Source: an uncultured Eubacterium sp. (GTDB taxonomy: Bacteria > Bacillota > Clostridia > Oscillospirales > Acutalibacteraceae). Taken from it: a stretch of 64,000 nucleotides of DNA. The stretch lies in NCBI GenBank assembly GCA_934512155.1, contig CAKSWS010000004.1:1-64000 (forward strand), given 5' to 3'. The position numbers and the translations under genes were made by a program. Below the pieces are notes generated by a model. The model had not been told where the DNA came from. It saw only the letters and a list, made by a program, of their open reading frames with translations, and did no database searches. This document shows positions 51,699 to 60,577 of the stretch, in pieces. Positions within the stretch are counted from its first letter, which is position 1, and each line of letters starts with the position of its first letter.

Positions 51699-53204
51699 TT
51701 ATTTTTCAATTTCTTCAAGCATATCTTTGTACTTTGTTGCAAGCACACTTTTTTCTTTGCTTGTTTGAACCATTTTGTTAACAGCTGCAGTTGTTTTAAT
51801 TACCGGTGCAATAGTTCCGGCACCTGCCACGCAGCCTCCCGGGCAAGCCATACCTTCAAGAAGGTAGCCGTTGTATTTGCCTGCTTTTGCAAGCTGCAGC
51901 ATTTTTTTGCAGTCTTGCAATCCTTCTGCACGCATTGTTAATACTTGGCGTTCCGGGTCAATTACTTTAATTGTGTTTTCAACTGCTTTGGCTACGCCGC
52001 CGCTTACTGCAAATCCGTTGCCGTCGCCGCTTGCTTCGTAGAAAGATTCGTCTTCTTCGCATTTTGAAATATCTATATCTTTTGCTTCAAGAATGGATGC
52101 AAATTCTTCAAATGTTAAAACAAAGTCTACATCACTTCTTATTGTGCGGCGGCTTGCTTCAAGCTTTTTAGCTGCGCACGGACCAACAAAAACAACCTTG
52201 CAATCAGGGTGTTGTTTTTTGATTAATCTGCCTGTTAACACCATTGGTGTTAATGCCATTGATATATACGGCGCAAAGTCAGGGAAAAGTTTTTTTGCCA
52301 TAACGGACCAAGCCGGGCAGCATGATGTTGCCATAAACGGTTGTTTTGCAGGCACTTCTTCCATAAAGTCTTTAGCTTCCTGTATTGTGCAAAGGTCTGC
52401 ACCTATTGCAACTTCAACTACATCTGTAAAACCTAATTCTTTAAATGCTGTTCTGATTTGACCGGCTGATACATTGCCGAATTGGCCTGCAAATGCCGGC
52501 GCTATTGCCGCATAAACAGGTGTGTCGCTTTTAACAGCTGTAATTGTTTGGAAAATTTGGCTTTTATCAATAATAGCGGAAAATGGGCAGTTAACAAGGC
52601 ACATGCCGCATGAAACGCACTTGTCATGGTCAATGGTTGCTCTGCCGTATTCATCTGATGAAATGGCATTCATTCCGCAAACTTTCGCACAAGGGCGCTC
52701 TTGTTTAATAATTGCGTTGTATGAGCAGGCTTTAATGCACATACCGCACTTAACGCATTTTTCTTCATCAATGTGTGATTTGCCGTTTACTATGGAAACT
52801 GCGCCTTTTGGGCAAACTTCAACACATGGGTGTTCAAGGCAGTTTTGGCAGCCGTTTGTAACAAAAACTCTGTTTTCAGGGCATTTGTTGCAGGCAAATT
52901 TAATAATATCAATAAGCGGTGCTTCATAGTATTTTTCGTCAATAATACTTTCGTCAATACCATCGCAAATAGAAGAAAAATCGTCAAATTTTCTTAAAGA
53001 AAGTCCCATTGTGGCACGTAGTCTTTCGCCAACAACTGCTCTTTCAATAAAAACGCTTTCTCTGTATTTGGCAATTTCACCGGGAATTATTTTGTATGGA
53101 ATGTTTTCAAATTTTTTGGGTTCCCAACCTTCATATGCAAGTTTTGCAACTTCTGTGAAAATTTGTTGTCTGATTCGTGACTTGGATGTTTCTATTCCAC
53201 GCAT
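51699..53204 (-). CDS. [FeFe]-hydrogenase, group B-like monomeric enzyme
   Basis: 501 residues from the ATG at 53204, preceded by AAAGGA. The N-terminal region carries several ferredoxin-like clusters (CQNCLEHPCVEVCP, CVKCGMCIKACS, CVSCGMCLVNCP). The H-cluster domain has the three signatures TSCCPAW, FVGPCAAKKLE and EGMACPGGCVAGAG. It makes or uses hydrogen with ferredoxin. Lack of an NADH module and the P2 form with GPC rather than MPC suggest group B, whose role is less known than group A. A strong promoter lies upstream. No maturase genes (hydEFG) are in the window. Confidence 0.88.
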   Translation of the reverse strand: MRGIETSKSRIRQQIFTEVAKLAYEGWEPKKFENIPYKIIPGEIAKYRESVFIERAVVGERLRATMGLSLRKFDDFSSICDGIDESIIDEKYYEAPLIDIIKFACNKCPENRVFVTNGCQNCLEHPCVEVCPKGAVSIVNGKSHIDEEKCVKCGMCIKACSYNAIIKQERPCAKVCGMNAISSDEYGRATIDHDKCVSCGMCLVNCPFSAIIDKSQIFQTITAVKSDTPVYAAIAPAFAGQFGNVSAGQIRTAFKELGFTDVVEVAIGADLCTIQEAKDFMEEVPAKQPFMATSCCPAWSVMAKKLFPDFAPYISMALTPMVLTGRLIKKQHPDCKVVFVGPCAAKKLEASRRTIRSDVDFVLTFEEFASILEAKDIDISKCEEDESFYEASGDGNGFAVSGGVAKAVENTIKVIDPERQVLTMRAEGLQDCKKMLQLAKAGKYNGYLLEGMACPGGCVAGAGTIAPVIKTTAAVNKMVQTSKEKSVLATKYKDMLEEIEK

Positions 53205-53233
53205 TTGTGTTGTTCCTTTCATATTTTTTGTAT

Positions 53234-53262
53234 ATAATATCATTTTATATTGCTTAAATCAA
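53234..53262 (-). promoter_or_regulatory. Sigma-A promoter of the hydrogenase gene
   Basis: On the minus strand TTGATT (53257-53262), 17-nt spacer, TATTAT (53234-53239). Confidence 0.75.
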
Positions 53263-53330
53263 TGAAAAAAAGCAAAATATTGTCTTTTTTTTAACAATCA
53301 AATAATGTATAATTGTTGTGAGGTGAAAAT

Positions 53331-54308
53331 ATGGAACCAAAAATCTCAACTATAGACAGTTTAAGCAAAGCTTTGGAGCATGAACTTGATTTTAATTTCA
53401 GTATAAACGAGCAGAAAATAGAAACGATTAATGACTTTAATAAATATCTTAAAGAACCATTTTATAATCAAAGTAAAAGAACGTTTTACAGGGGTGAAAG
53501 AATTAATTCTCCTTTCCGCCGTTTAATTCCTACAATGTTTCGTGATGAAAAAGAAATTTTCACGGAAAATGAATCGATAGTAAATATTGATTATGATTTT
53601 TTGCTTAATTATTATCGTTCACAGGGCATTTATTTGGATTTTTACAGATACGTTTTCGGCAAAGCGTCAAAATACAGAATGTTTGAAATATGTTCTTTTT
53701 CTCAGCATTATCTTGATAAATCACCGTTTATTGATTTTACAAAATCATTGCTTGTTGCAATGTCTTTTGCTTTAAAAGGCAGAAAAACATTTGAAGATGA
53801 TATTGTTATTTATGCCGTTGAAATAGACGATGAGGAAAATTATACAAATGACATTGTAACTGCCGAATGTTGGATGCATGATTATAAAGTTACTGTGTTT
53901 AATAAGCCCGATAAAATTATGAAACAGGCAATAGAGAGCATAAATCCGTTTAAACGCAGTGAATTTATGGATACTGTTGAGGAACGGGCAAAGGGAAGTT
54001 CGCCAACAGCTAAGTTTATAGATATTCCTACAAATGATTTAATTAAATTTCAGCAGGGAGTGTTTTTGCTTCTTACCGATTACACAATGTTTTATAATTC
54101 TTACTTAACAAAAAGCATAAGAGAAAATTTTCATCTTGTAAAATATGTTATCAGTCGTGATATTTGCCCCAGGCTTTTAAAAATTATTGCCGACGAGGCA
54201 CCTTGGTACCAGTATGATTGCTTGCTTGATATAAATAAAGCAATTAAAAAAGTTACCGAAACAGATAATCATTACAGAATCTTAAAAGAAAGATTAAAAA
54301 ACAAGTAA
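53331..54308 (+). CDS. FRG-domain protein
   Basis: 325 residues. FYRGERINSPFRRLIPTMFRD near residues 48-68 matches the FRG domain (PF08867), named for its FRG/YRG motif, and FSQHYLDKSPFIDFTKSLLVAMSFAL aligns with the family's QHxGxPTxLLDxT element, with Ser in the usual place of Thr. The domain has no proven activity, and it appears in phage-linked and accessory loci. GAGGTG precedes the ATG and a TATAAT lies at 53308-53313 without a good -35. It is divergent from the hydrogenase and alone before a terminator. Confidence 0.8.
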   Translation: MEPKISTIDSLSKALEHELDFNFSINEQKIETINDFNKYLKEPFYNQSKRTFYRGERINSPFRRLIPTMFRDEKEIFTENESIVNIDYDFLLNYYRSQGIYLDFYRYVFGKASKYRMFEICSFSQHYLDKSPFIDFTKSLLVAMSFALKGRKTFEDDIVIYAVEIDDEENYTNDIVTAECWMHDYKVTVFNKPDKIMKQAIESINPFKRSEFMDTVEERAKGSSPTAKFIDIPTNDLIKFQQGVFLLLTDYTMFYNSYLTKSIRENFHLVKYVISRDICPRLLKIIADEAPWYQYDCLLDINKAIKKVTETDNHYRILKERLKNK

Positions 54309-54365
54309 AATTTTATTTGCAAATCATGTTCGCTAAAATTAAAATTCAATCTTACACATAAAATT

Positions 54366-54409
54366 AAGGCACAGCCTACGGGAATTCCTACGTAAGTTGT
54401 GCCTTTTTC
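54366..54409. terminator. Bidirectional terminator between FRG and nadC genes
   Basis: AAGGCACA / TGTGCCTT outer stem with partial inner pairing around GGAATTCC, then a T-run. Confidence 0.82.
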
Positions 54410-54412
54410 TAT

Positions 54413-55255
54413 TTATAAATCTAAAGGTGTAAGATTTTTAAGGCTTATATCCATAATCGGTGCAGAATGTGTTAATGCACCGCAGGAAACAAAATCAACG
54501 CCTATCTCTGCAATTTCCTTTAATCTTTCCTTGGTAACATTGCCGGAACATTCCGTTTCTGCCTTGCCGCTGATTAATTCAACTGCTTTTTTCATGGTTT
54601 CATTATCCATATTATCAAGCATGATAATATCTGCACCTGCTTCAACGGCTTCTTTAACCTGCTCTAATGTTTCTGTTTCAATTTCAATTTTTCTTACAAA
54701 CGGGGCATAATCTTTTGCCATTTTAATTGCTTTGGTAACAGAACCTGCTGCGCCTATGTGATTATCTTTAAGAAGTACACCGTCGGAAAGATTATATCTG
54801 TGGTTTTTTCCGCCGCCAACGGTTACTGCGTATTTTTCAAATGGGCGCATATTAGGAGTGGTTTTTCTTGTGTCAAGCAAAACTGTTTTGTATCCTTTAA
54901 GTGCATCTGCATATTCTTTTGTAATTGTGGCAATGCCGCTCATTCTTTGCAAATAGTTAAGTCCTGTTCTTTCTCCTGAAAGCAAAGCCTTAACATCACC
55001 GTAAATAACGCCTATAAGCTGACCTTTTTTAACAAAATCGCCATCTTTAATATTTGTTTCAAAGTGAGAATTTTCATCAAGAAGTTTAAATGTTCTTTCA
55101 AATATTCCAAGTCCGCAAATAATGCCGTCTTGTTTACAAATAAGGTCGGCTTTTCCGTTTTTGTCTTCAGGCATAACGGCATTTGTGGAAACGTCTTCGC
55201 TTGTAATATCTTCTTTTAAAGTGTTGATAATGTATTCATCAACGTTAATTTTCAT
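54413..55255 (-). CDS. nadC: Nicotinate-nucleotide pyrophosphorylase (quinolinate phosphoribosyltransferase)
   Basis: 280 residues. Motifs are LLSGERTGLNYLQRMSGIAT, VLLDTRKTTPNMRPFEKYAV, GGGKNHRYNLSDGVLLKDNH and IEIETETLEQVKEAVEAGADII, all typical of NadC. It turns quinolinate and PRPP into nicotinate mononucleotide in de novo NAD synthesis. The ATG at 55255 overlaps the nadB stop by 11 nt, so translation is coupled. nadA is not in the window. Confidence 0.95.
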   Translation of the reverse strand: MKINVDEYIINTLKEDITSEDVSTNAVMPEDKNGKADLICKQDGIICGLGIFERTFKLLDENSHFETNIKDGDFVKKGQLIGVIYGDVKALLSGERTGLNYLQRMSGIATITKEYADALKGYKTVLLDTRKTTPNMRPFEKYAVTVGGGKNHRYNLSDGVLLKDNHIGAAGSVTKAIKMAKDYAPFVRKIEIETETLEQVKEAVEAGADIIMLDNMDNETMKKAVELISGKAETECSGNVTKERLKEIAEIGVDFVSCGALTHSAPIMDISLKNLTPLDL

Positions 55256-56570
55256 TGTTACACCATTTATCATAAAAGGCTTTGTCCTTTCTTTTGATTT
55301 CGTTCATAATTAAATTTTTAAATTCTTTTTCACGTTGTTTCTTTTCAGGGTAAGCACTTAAATCGGTTTCAGGTGCATGACTTAAATCGTGGGTTGTGTC
55401 ATTTTTAATTAAATCTGCGGCACGCTTTGAAAAAACAAGACTTTCCAAAAGGCTGTTTGAAGCAAGTCTGTTTTTGCCGTGTACACCGTTGCATGCTGTT
55501 TCGCCCACTGCATAAAGATGTTTCATTGATGTTTCGCCGTTTATATTTGTTTTAACGCCGCCCATCATATAGTGCTGACCGGGTGTAACCGGAACCTTAT
55601 CTTTTGTAATATCATATCCTTCTTCCATGCAAGCTTCAAAAATGTTCGGAAAACGTCGTTTTGCTTCTTCGCTTGTCATGTTAGGAAGTGTAATGTAAAC
55701 ATGGTCGGTGCCGAATTTTTCCATTTCCTCGCAAATTGCTTGTGTAACAACATCTCTTGGCTGTAATTCGTCTGTAAATCTTTCGCCGTTTTCGTTAAGA
55801 AGTACCGCACCTTCGCCTCTAACGCTTTCGCTTATAAGAAAACGCCTGCCGCTTTTTTTGCTGTAAAGAGTTGTTGGGTGAATTTGAATGTAGTTAATAT
55901 TTTGAAGTTCAATGCCATGCTTAAGTGCAAGGGCAAATGCATCTCCCGTAATGTGGGGGAAATTTGTGGAATTGTGAAACAATCCACCGATTCCGCCGGT
56001 GGCAAGAATTGTGTTTTCTGCAATGATTGTTGATTTAAATCCAAATTCATCTTCGCAAACAATGCCAAAGCAATCATTGTTTTTTTCAACAATGTCAATC
56101 ATTGTGGTTTTTGTAACAAATGTTATATTTTCCTTTTCTTTTGCTATTGAAAGTAAAGTGGCTGTAATTTCCTTACCTGTTTCGTCTTTATGGTGCAAAA
56201 TTCTGTTTCTTCTGTGGGCACCTTCACGGGTGTAATCAAAATCACCGTCTGTATCCGTGTCAAACTTAACGCCCAAGTCAACAAGTGTTCCTATAACGTC
56301 CGGTGATGATTCAATCATAACCCTAACACTTTCAGGGTTGTTTTCGTAATGGCCTGCTTTCATTGTGTCTTCAAAATAGCAGTCAAAATCATTTATGTCT
56401 TTTAAAACACAAACACCGCCTTGGGCAAGGTAAGAATCACATTCGTCCAGGTCTTCTTTAGTAATAACAAGCACATTTTTTTCTTTTGGCAGGCAAAGTG
56501 CGGCAAATACGCCTGCAACACCGCTGCCTACAATAACAACATCTGTTTTAATATAATTTTTATTTTCCAT
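55245..56570 (-). CDS. nadB: L-aspartate oxidase
   Basis: 441 residues from the ATG at 56570; a longer frame to 56639 has no ribosome site. The FAD-binding N-terminus has VVIVGSGVAGVFAALCLP; later motifs are YLAQGGVCV, GGIGGLFHNSTNFPHITGDAFALALKHG, and GQHYMMGGVKTNINGETS. It is shorter than E. coli NadB (540) because it lacks most of the C-terminal helical domain, as in other Firmicutes members. It oxidises aspartate to iminoaspartate, the first step of de novo NAD synthesis. It heads the nadBC operon. Confidence 0.93.
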   Translation of the reverse strand: MENKNYIKTDVVIVGSGVAGVFAALCLPKEKNVLVITKEDLDECDSYLAQGGVCVLKDINDFDCYFEDTMKAGHYENNPESVRVMIESSPDVIGTLVDLGVKFDTDTDGDFDYTREGAHRRNRILHHKDETGKEITATLLSIAKEKENITFVTKTTMIDIVEKNNDCFGIVCEDEFGFKSTIIAENTILATGGIGGLFHNSTNFPHITGDAFALALKHGIELQNINYIQIHPTTLYSKKSGRRFLISESVRGEGAVLLNENGERFTDELQPRDVVTQAICEEMEKFGTDHVYITLPNMTSEEAKRRFPNIFEACMEEGYDITKDKVPVTPGQHYMMGGVKTNINGETSMKHLYAVGETACNGVHGKNRLASNSLLESLVFSKRAADLIKNDTTHDLSHAPETDLSAYPEKKQREKEFKNLIMNEIKRKDKAFYDKWCNNEN

Positions 56571-56657
56571 AATATTCAGCCGATTTTCATCCTGTATTTT
56601 ATTTGAAACCGCCTGCTTGCAAAAAGCTTTATTCGGCATGTTCCATTTTGTTTTTAG

Positions 56658-56733
56658 TATTTGGATATACTTATTTTAATATATAATTATTTTTACTTTC
56701 TGTCAAGGAATTTTAAATTTATTATTTGGATAT
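56658..56733. repeat. Two copies of TATTTGGATAT around the nadBC promoter
   Basis: The 11-mer occurs at 56658-56668, just downstream of the -10 box, and again at 56723-56733, upstream of the -35 box. The 306-nt gap between nadB and the HAD gene otherwise holds only the two promoters and AT-rich leader. A repressor could use the pair, but no known consensus is asserted. Confidence 0.5.
56678..56706 (-). promoter_or_regulatory. Sigma-A promoter of nadBC
   Basis: On the minus strand TTGACA (56701-56706), 17-nt spacer, TATATT (56678-56683). The leader is about 100 nt. Confidence 0.78.
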
Positions 56734-56754
56734 TTGAATAATATTTTATTTTGG

Positions 56755-56783
56755 TTGACTTATTATGTTAACATTGATACTAT
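56755..56783 (+). promoter_or_regulatory. Sigma-A promoter of the HAD-GPH unit
   Basis: TTGACT (56755-56760), 17-nt spacer, TACTAT (56778-56783). Confidence 0.72.
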
Positions 56784-56876
56784 AAAATCAGGTTGGATTT
56801 TACTATTTTAAGTAATTTTGACATTAAGTTTATATGTTTTTGTTTTTACGGTATTAAAGTTTAACGGGTTTTTGAA

Positions 56877-57449
56877 ATGAATGTAAATGTTTATGATTTT
56901 GACAATACGATTTATGACGGCGAAACATTGGTGGATTTTATTTTGTATTATATTCGCCGAGATCCTAAAATTTGGAAATATATTCCAAAGCTTATTGTTA
57001 TTGCAATAAAAGACGGATTGCATCTATTTACTGTTGAGGAGGCAATTAATGCATACGCCTCTTTTTTGGAAGGCTATTATGTAAATTTGGGCGATGTCAG
57101 TGCAAATGTGGTTGATTTTTGGAATAAAAATCAAAAGAAAATAAAGCCTTGGTACAAGCAAGTGCAAAAGGAAAACGATATAATTGTTTCCGGGTCAACC
57201 GATTTTATATTGGATGAAATAATGCACCGTATGGGTATTAAAAATTATGTGGGTTCAAGTATAGATAAAAAAACAGGTAAGTTTAAACGCCTTTGTTTTC
57301 TTGAAAATAAGGTTAAAATTTTTAACGAGCTTTACCCAAATGCTCATATTGAAAATTTTTATACCGATTCTATGAACGATAAAGCTATGATGGATATTGC
57401 CGATAATGTTTACTTCGTTAAGAAAAACAAAATAACAAAAATTAAATAG
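56877..57449 (+). CDS. HAD-superfamily phosphatase
   Basis: 190 residues. Motif I is VYDFDNTIYDGETLVDF (nucleophile Asp near residue 6), motif II is IIVSGSTDFIL, and motif IV is FYTDSMNDKAMMDIAD. The helical cap is small, matching the HAD-IB/PF12710 type, which includes phosphoserine and phospholipid-linked phosphatases. The natural substrate is unknown. It is 31 nt upstream of a GPH symporter and probably cotranscribed, so dephosphorylation of an imported sugar product is possible. The ribosome site is weak. Confidence 0.82.
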   Translation: MNVNVYDFDNTIYDGETLVDFILYYIRRDPKIWKYIPKLIVIAIKDGLHLFTVEEAINAYASFLEGYYVNLGDVSANVVDFWNKNQKKIKPWYKQVQKENDIIVSGSTDFILDEIMHRMGIKNYVGSSIDKKTGKFKRLCFLENKVKIFNELYPNAHIENFYTDSMNDKAMMDIADNVYFVKKNKITKIK

Positions 57450-57480
57450 CCGAAAAGGCATTAAGAAAAGAGGATTTTAA

Positions 57481-58995
57481 ATGGGGAAAGTCAAAAATTT
57501 TTTAGACAGTAAAATCGTTAAAACAGATGTTGGCGAGGAAACGTATTTAACTTGGCGTGAAACATTGTCTTATGCTTTGGGCAGAGGTGCTCAAGGTATG
57601 AATACTTCAATGACAAGTTCAAAATATGTAAATTACTTTTTAACAAATGTTTTGTTTAAAAAGTTAAAAAATCCTATGGGCACAGCCTCAACAATCAGGC
57701 TGTTTTGCGGTATTTTTGATGCCATAAACGACCCTATTATGGGCATTATTGTTGACAGAACAAGAACAAAGGACGGTCAAATGCGCCCCTATATTAAATG
57801 GGCTCCGATTTTTGTTTCAATAGTAATGATTTTGTTCTTTATCGGAAGTGCAGACGCTTCGCCTGTGTTTAATATCATATATACAACGTTGTTGTTTGTA
57901 GGTCTTGACGTTACATATACAGCTTTTGATATTCCAATGGGTGCTTTGGCATTTTCCATTACGCCAAACGGAATAGAAAGAACAAAACTTTTCGGCGTAA
58001 GTTCAATTATTCGTTCTGTTGTTGGCGCTCTTCCTCAGGTGTTTGTTGCAGGCGCCGCTTGGCTTCCTTATTTTAAAAATCATACTCCTCAGGCGTATTT
58101 AACATCGGCAATAATTTCAGCTATCGGTATTTTCTTTTTAACACGTTTAACTTATAAAAACACACGTGAACGTGCTTATCACAGTTCCGACACACCGTCT
58201 GTTAAAGAATGCTTTGCTCTTTTGTTTAAAAACAGACCGCTTCTCATGCTTTTCCTTTGCAACATCTTTTTTGTGTTGTGCAAGGTTGCAGAACAGGTGT
58301 CATTCTATTTCGTAGCAGATTTGATGTTTAATTTAAAATATAATGCAGTAATAGATGTTGTTAAATTCCCCGGATTTTTACTTGCAGGTATTTTTGTTCC
58401 TAAAATTGTTGAAAAATTAGGAAAAAAAGCAGATTCAAGGCGTTTTTATCAAATTTGTTGTATCAGTGCCATTGCCCTTCATATTATGTTTGCAGTGTTC
58501 TGTTTTAAAGGTTTGCTTCAAAAGCCCGAGGGAACATCAGTAACACTTTTAACAGGTGTTGTTGTAAGCGTGTTTACATGTTTAACAACTGTTCCTCTTG
58601 AATTTAAAAATCTTATTCAAAAAGAAATGGAAGCAGAAACGGTTGACTATATTGAATGGAAAACAGGTACTCGTGTTGAAGGTATAATGCTTTCTATTAT
58701 GAGTTTTACCGGCAAAATCGAAAATACGTTTTCTTCTTCTTTGGGCCTTGCTCTTCTTGGTATTGTAGGTTATCAAAACCATGTGGAAGGCTCTGTTGTT
58801 CAATCGGCGGCAACTAATAACACATTATTCTTTTTAACTACACTTTTACCTGCCATAGGCTATTTGTTAATGCTTATTCCAATGCATTTTTATAACATAA
58901 CCGGCGACGGTCATCGTCAAATGATGAAAGAGATTAAAGAACGCAAGGAAAAGGTACAGGAAGAAACACAGCAGGAAACTGTTGTAAATGAATAA
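57481..58995 (+). CDS. GPH-family sugar:cation symporter
   Basis: 504 residues, twelve helices. The cation-site motif IFDAINDPIMG is intact, with TRTKDGQMRPYIKW after it, matching MelB-type symporters. It has a cytosolic Glu/Lys-rich tail. GAGG precedes the ATG. It lies after the HAD phosphatase gene and is followed by a terminator. It is one of three GPH-like genes in the window and is closer in motif to the one at 29475 than to the coiled-coil one. Substrate unknown. Confidence 0.9.
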   Translation: MGKVKNFLDSKIVKTDVGEETYLTWRETLSYALGRGAQGMNTSMTSSKYVNYFLTNVLFKKLKNPMGTASTIRLFCGIFDAINDPIMGIIVDRTRTKDGQMRPYIKWAPIFVSIVMILFFIGSADASPVFNIIYTTLLFVGLDVTYTAFDIPMGALAFSITPNGIERTKLFGVSSIIRSVVGALPQVFVAGAAWLPYFKNHTPQAYLTSAIISAIGIFFLTRLTYKNTRERAYHSSDTPSVKECFALLFKNRPLLMLFLCNIFFVLCKVAEQVSFYFVADLMFNLKYNAVIDVVKFPGFLLAGIFVPKIVEKLGKKADSRRFYQICCISAIALHIMFAVFCFKGLLQKPEGTSVTLLTGVVVSVFTCLTTVPLEFKNLIQKEMEAETVDYIEWKTGTRVEGIMLSIMSFTGKIENTFSSSLGLALLGIVGYQNHVEGSVVQSAATNNTLFFLTTLLPAIGYLLMLIPMHFYNITGDGHRQMMKEIKERKEKVQEETQQETVVNE

Positions 58996-59007
58996 AGAAT
59001 TTTTTGC

Positions 59008-59045
59008 GGCACGGCGGGGCATTTTGTACCGCCATGCCATTTTTG
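59008..59045 (+). terminator. Terminator of the HAD-GPH unit
   Basis: GGCACGGCGG / CCGCCATGCC stem followed by ATTTTTGTTTT. Confidence 0.88.
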
Positions 59046-59088
59046 TTTTATAACATTTTCTATTTTATTGAAAGACAGGTTTGTATTT

Positions 59089-60459
59089 ATGAAATTAACT
59101 TTTATTGCCGACACTCATTATTATTCAAAAAAATTAGGTTGTTCCGGCAGGGCTTATGAACTTCGCTCCGGTTCAGATCAAAAGTGTTTGGCAGAAACAG
59201 GCGATATAATCGACAGTGCATTTGCTTGCATTGCCGAAAGCGACACGGACGCAGTGTTTATTTTAGGTGATGTTTCAAACGACGGCGAAATGATTTCTCA
59301 CACTGAATTTCGAGAAAAACTTTATGAATTAAAAAAATTCAAGCCGGTTTATCTTATTACAGCTACTCATGATTGGTGCTGTGATGAAAACCCACGTCGC
59401 TTTGAAGGCGAAAATGTTTTTAACGATGTTGAGGTTATGAAAAGCAGTGATTTGCCGAAATTTTATAAAGAATTCGGACCTGATGATTCTATAGACAGTT
59501 TTATTACTAAAATCGGAACTGTTTGCTATACCGTTCAACTTGAAAATAATGTTCGTGTTTTGGCACTTAATGATGATAAAAACGATAATGACCATGCAGG
59601 CTATACAAAGGAATGTTGGCAGTGGATTGAAAATCAAATTGCAAATGCAAAGCAAGATAATCAGCTTCTTATAGGTATTCAGCATCATTTGCTTATACCT
59701 CATATTTCACCGCTTATTACAGGCGGTTCAACTTGTGTTGAAAATCGTGAATATGTGGCGTCTCGCTTGGCGGACGCAGGGTTGAAATATATGTTTGTGG
59801 GGCACAGCCACATTCAAGCCACAGATGAATTCGTAAGTCAGAAGGGCAATAAAATTACTGAAGTTAATGTTGGTTCTCTTTGCGGATACCCTGCACCTAT
59901 TGCCAACGTAATTGTTAATGATGACAAAACTGTTACATATAATATTGAGCATTTAAAAGAGTTTAAATTAAACGGAAAAACTGTTGATGCACAGGCTTTT
60001 TTGGCAAAGCATGCCACAGATGTTATTTTTCGTGTTTTGGAATGTAAAAACAGGCAGGAATTTGAAGAAAGGCTTACGGCTCTTCAGTTAAACGGAGAAA
60101 AACTGGGCAAATTGTGGTTTGCTGCAAAGCCGATTTTAAATAAAGTTAATACTGCTTTAACCAAGGATGCTTACAGGTGGCTTAGATTATTGGGCATGGC
60201 AAAGAATATTTCAAAAAACGATGTTGAAAAATATGCTTATAAGCCGATAAAAGAGTTTATTGGCGAAATTTGGCTTTCTGCGCTTGACGGTTCACTGAAT
60301 TCTTACAGCAAGGATGACAGCTATTATAAAATTGTTATGGCTGTTGTAAGCGTTCCGTCAAAATTAATGAAAAATAACAGTGATATGCAAGAACTTATTT
60401 CTGCTGCCGATTATATTTTAACAGGCGGAAATATAAATAATCAAAGTGCAACAATATAA
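59089..60459 (+). CDS. Calcineurin-like metallophosphoesterase
   Basis: 456 residues from the ATG at 59089, preceded by GACAGG. The metal-site motifs are FIADTHYY (DxH), FILGDVSNDGE (GDxxxxG), TATHDW (in place of GNHD), GIQHHLL and FVGHSHIQA (GHxH), in that order, within about 260 residues. The rest is helical and unassigned. It hydrolyses a phosphoester of unknown identity, perhaps a nucleotide or lipid head group. It lies after a terminator, and I see no convincing promoter of its own, so readthrough may matter. Confidence 0.85.
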   Translation: MKLTFIADTHYYSKKLGCSGRAYELRSGSDQKCLAETGDIIDSAFACIAESDTDAVFILGDVSNDGEMISHTEFREKLYELKKFKPVYLITATHDWCCDENPRRFEGENVFNDVEVMKSSDLPKFYKEFGPDDSIDSFITKIGTVCYTVQLENNVRVLALNDDKNDNDHAGYTKECWQWIENQIANAKQDNQLLIGIQHHLLIPHISPLITGGSTCVENREYVASRLADAGLKYMFVGHSHIQATDEFVSQKGNKITEVNVGSLCGYPAPIANVIVNDDKTVTYNIEHLKEFKLNGKTVDAQAFLAKHATDVIFRVLECKNRQEFEERLTALQLNGEKLGKLWFAAKPILNKVNTALTKDAYRWLRLLGMAKNISKNDVEKYAYKPIKEFIGEIWLSALDGSLNSYSKDDSYYKIVMAVVSVPSKLMKNNSDMQELISAADYILTGGNINNQSATI

Positions 60460-60484
60460 TAATTTACAAATTTTTAATAATCGC

Positions 60485-60513
60485 TTGATTTATTTAATAA
60501 TTACTGCTACAAT
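60485..60513 (+). promoter_or_regulatory. Sigma-A promoter of the potassium operon
   Basis: TTGATT (60485-60490), 17-nt spacer, TACAAT (60508-60513). Confidence 0.75.
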
Positions 60514-60577
60514 CGTCTTGTTTTTGTATTAAAGTATTTTAAAATAAGTTATTTATTTTACGGAAAGTGCGTTTTGT

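Noticed and set aside
52093..52929. Two open frames of 122 and 135 codons on the plus strand
   Set aside because: Both are antisense to the conserved ferredoxin and H-cluster region of the hydrogenase and lack promoters and ribosome sites.
60514..60577. c-di-AMP riboswitch before ktrB
   Set aside because: The leader is about 60 nt, far shorter than a ydaO-type aptamer, and no matching motif is seen.
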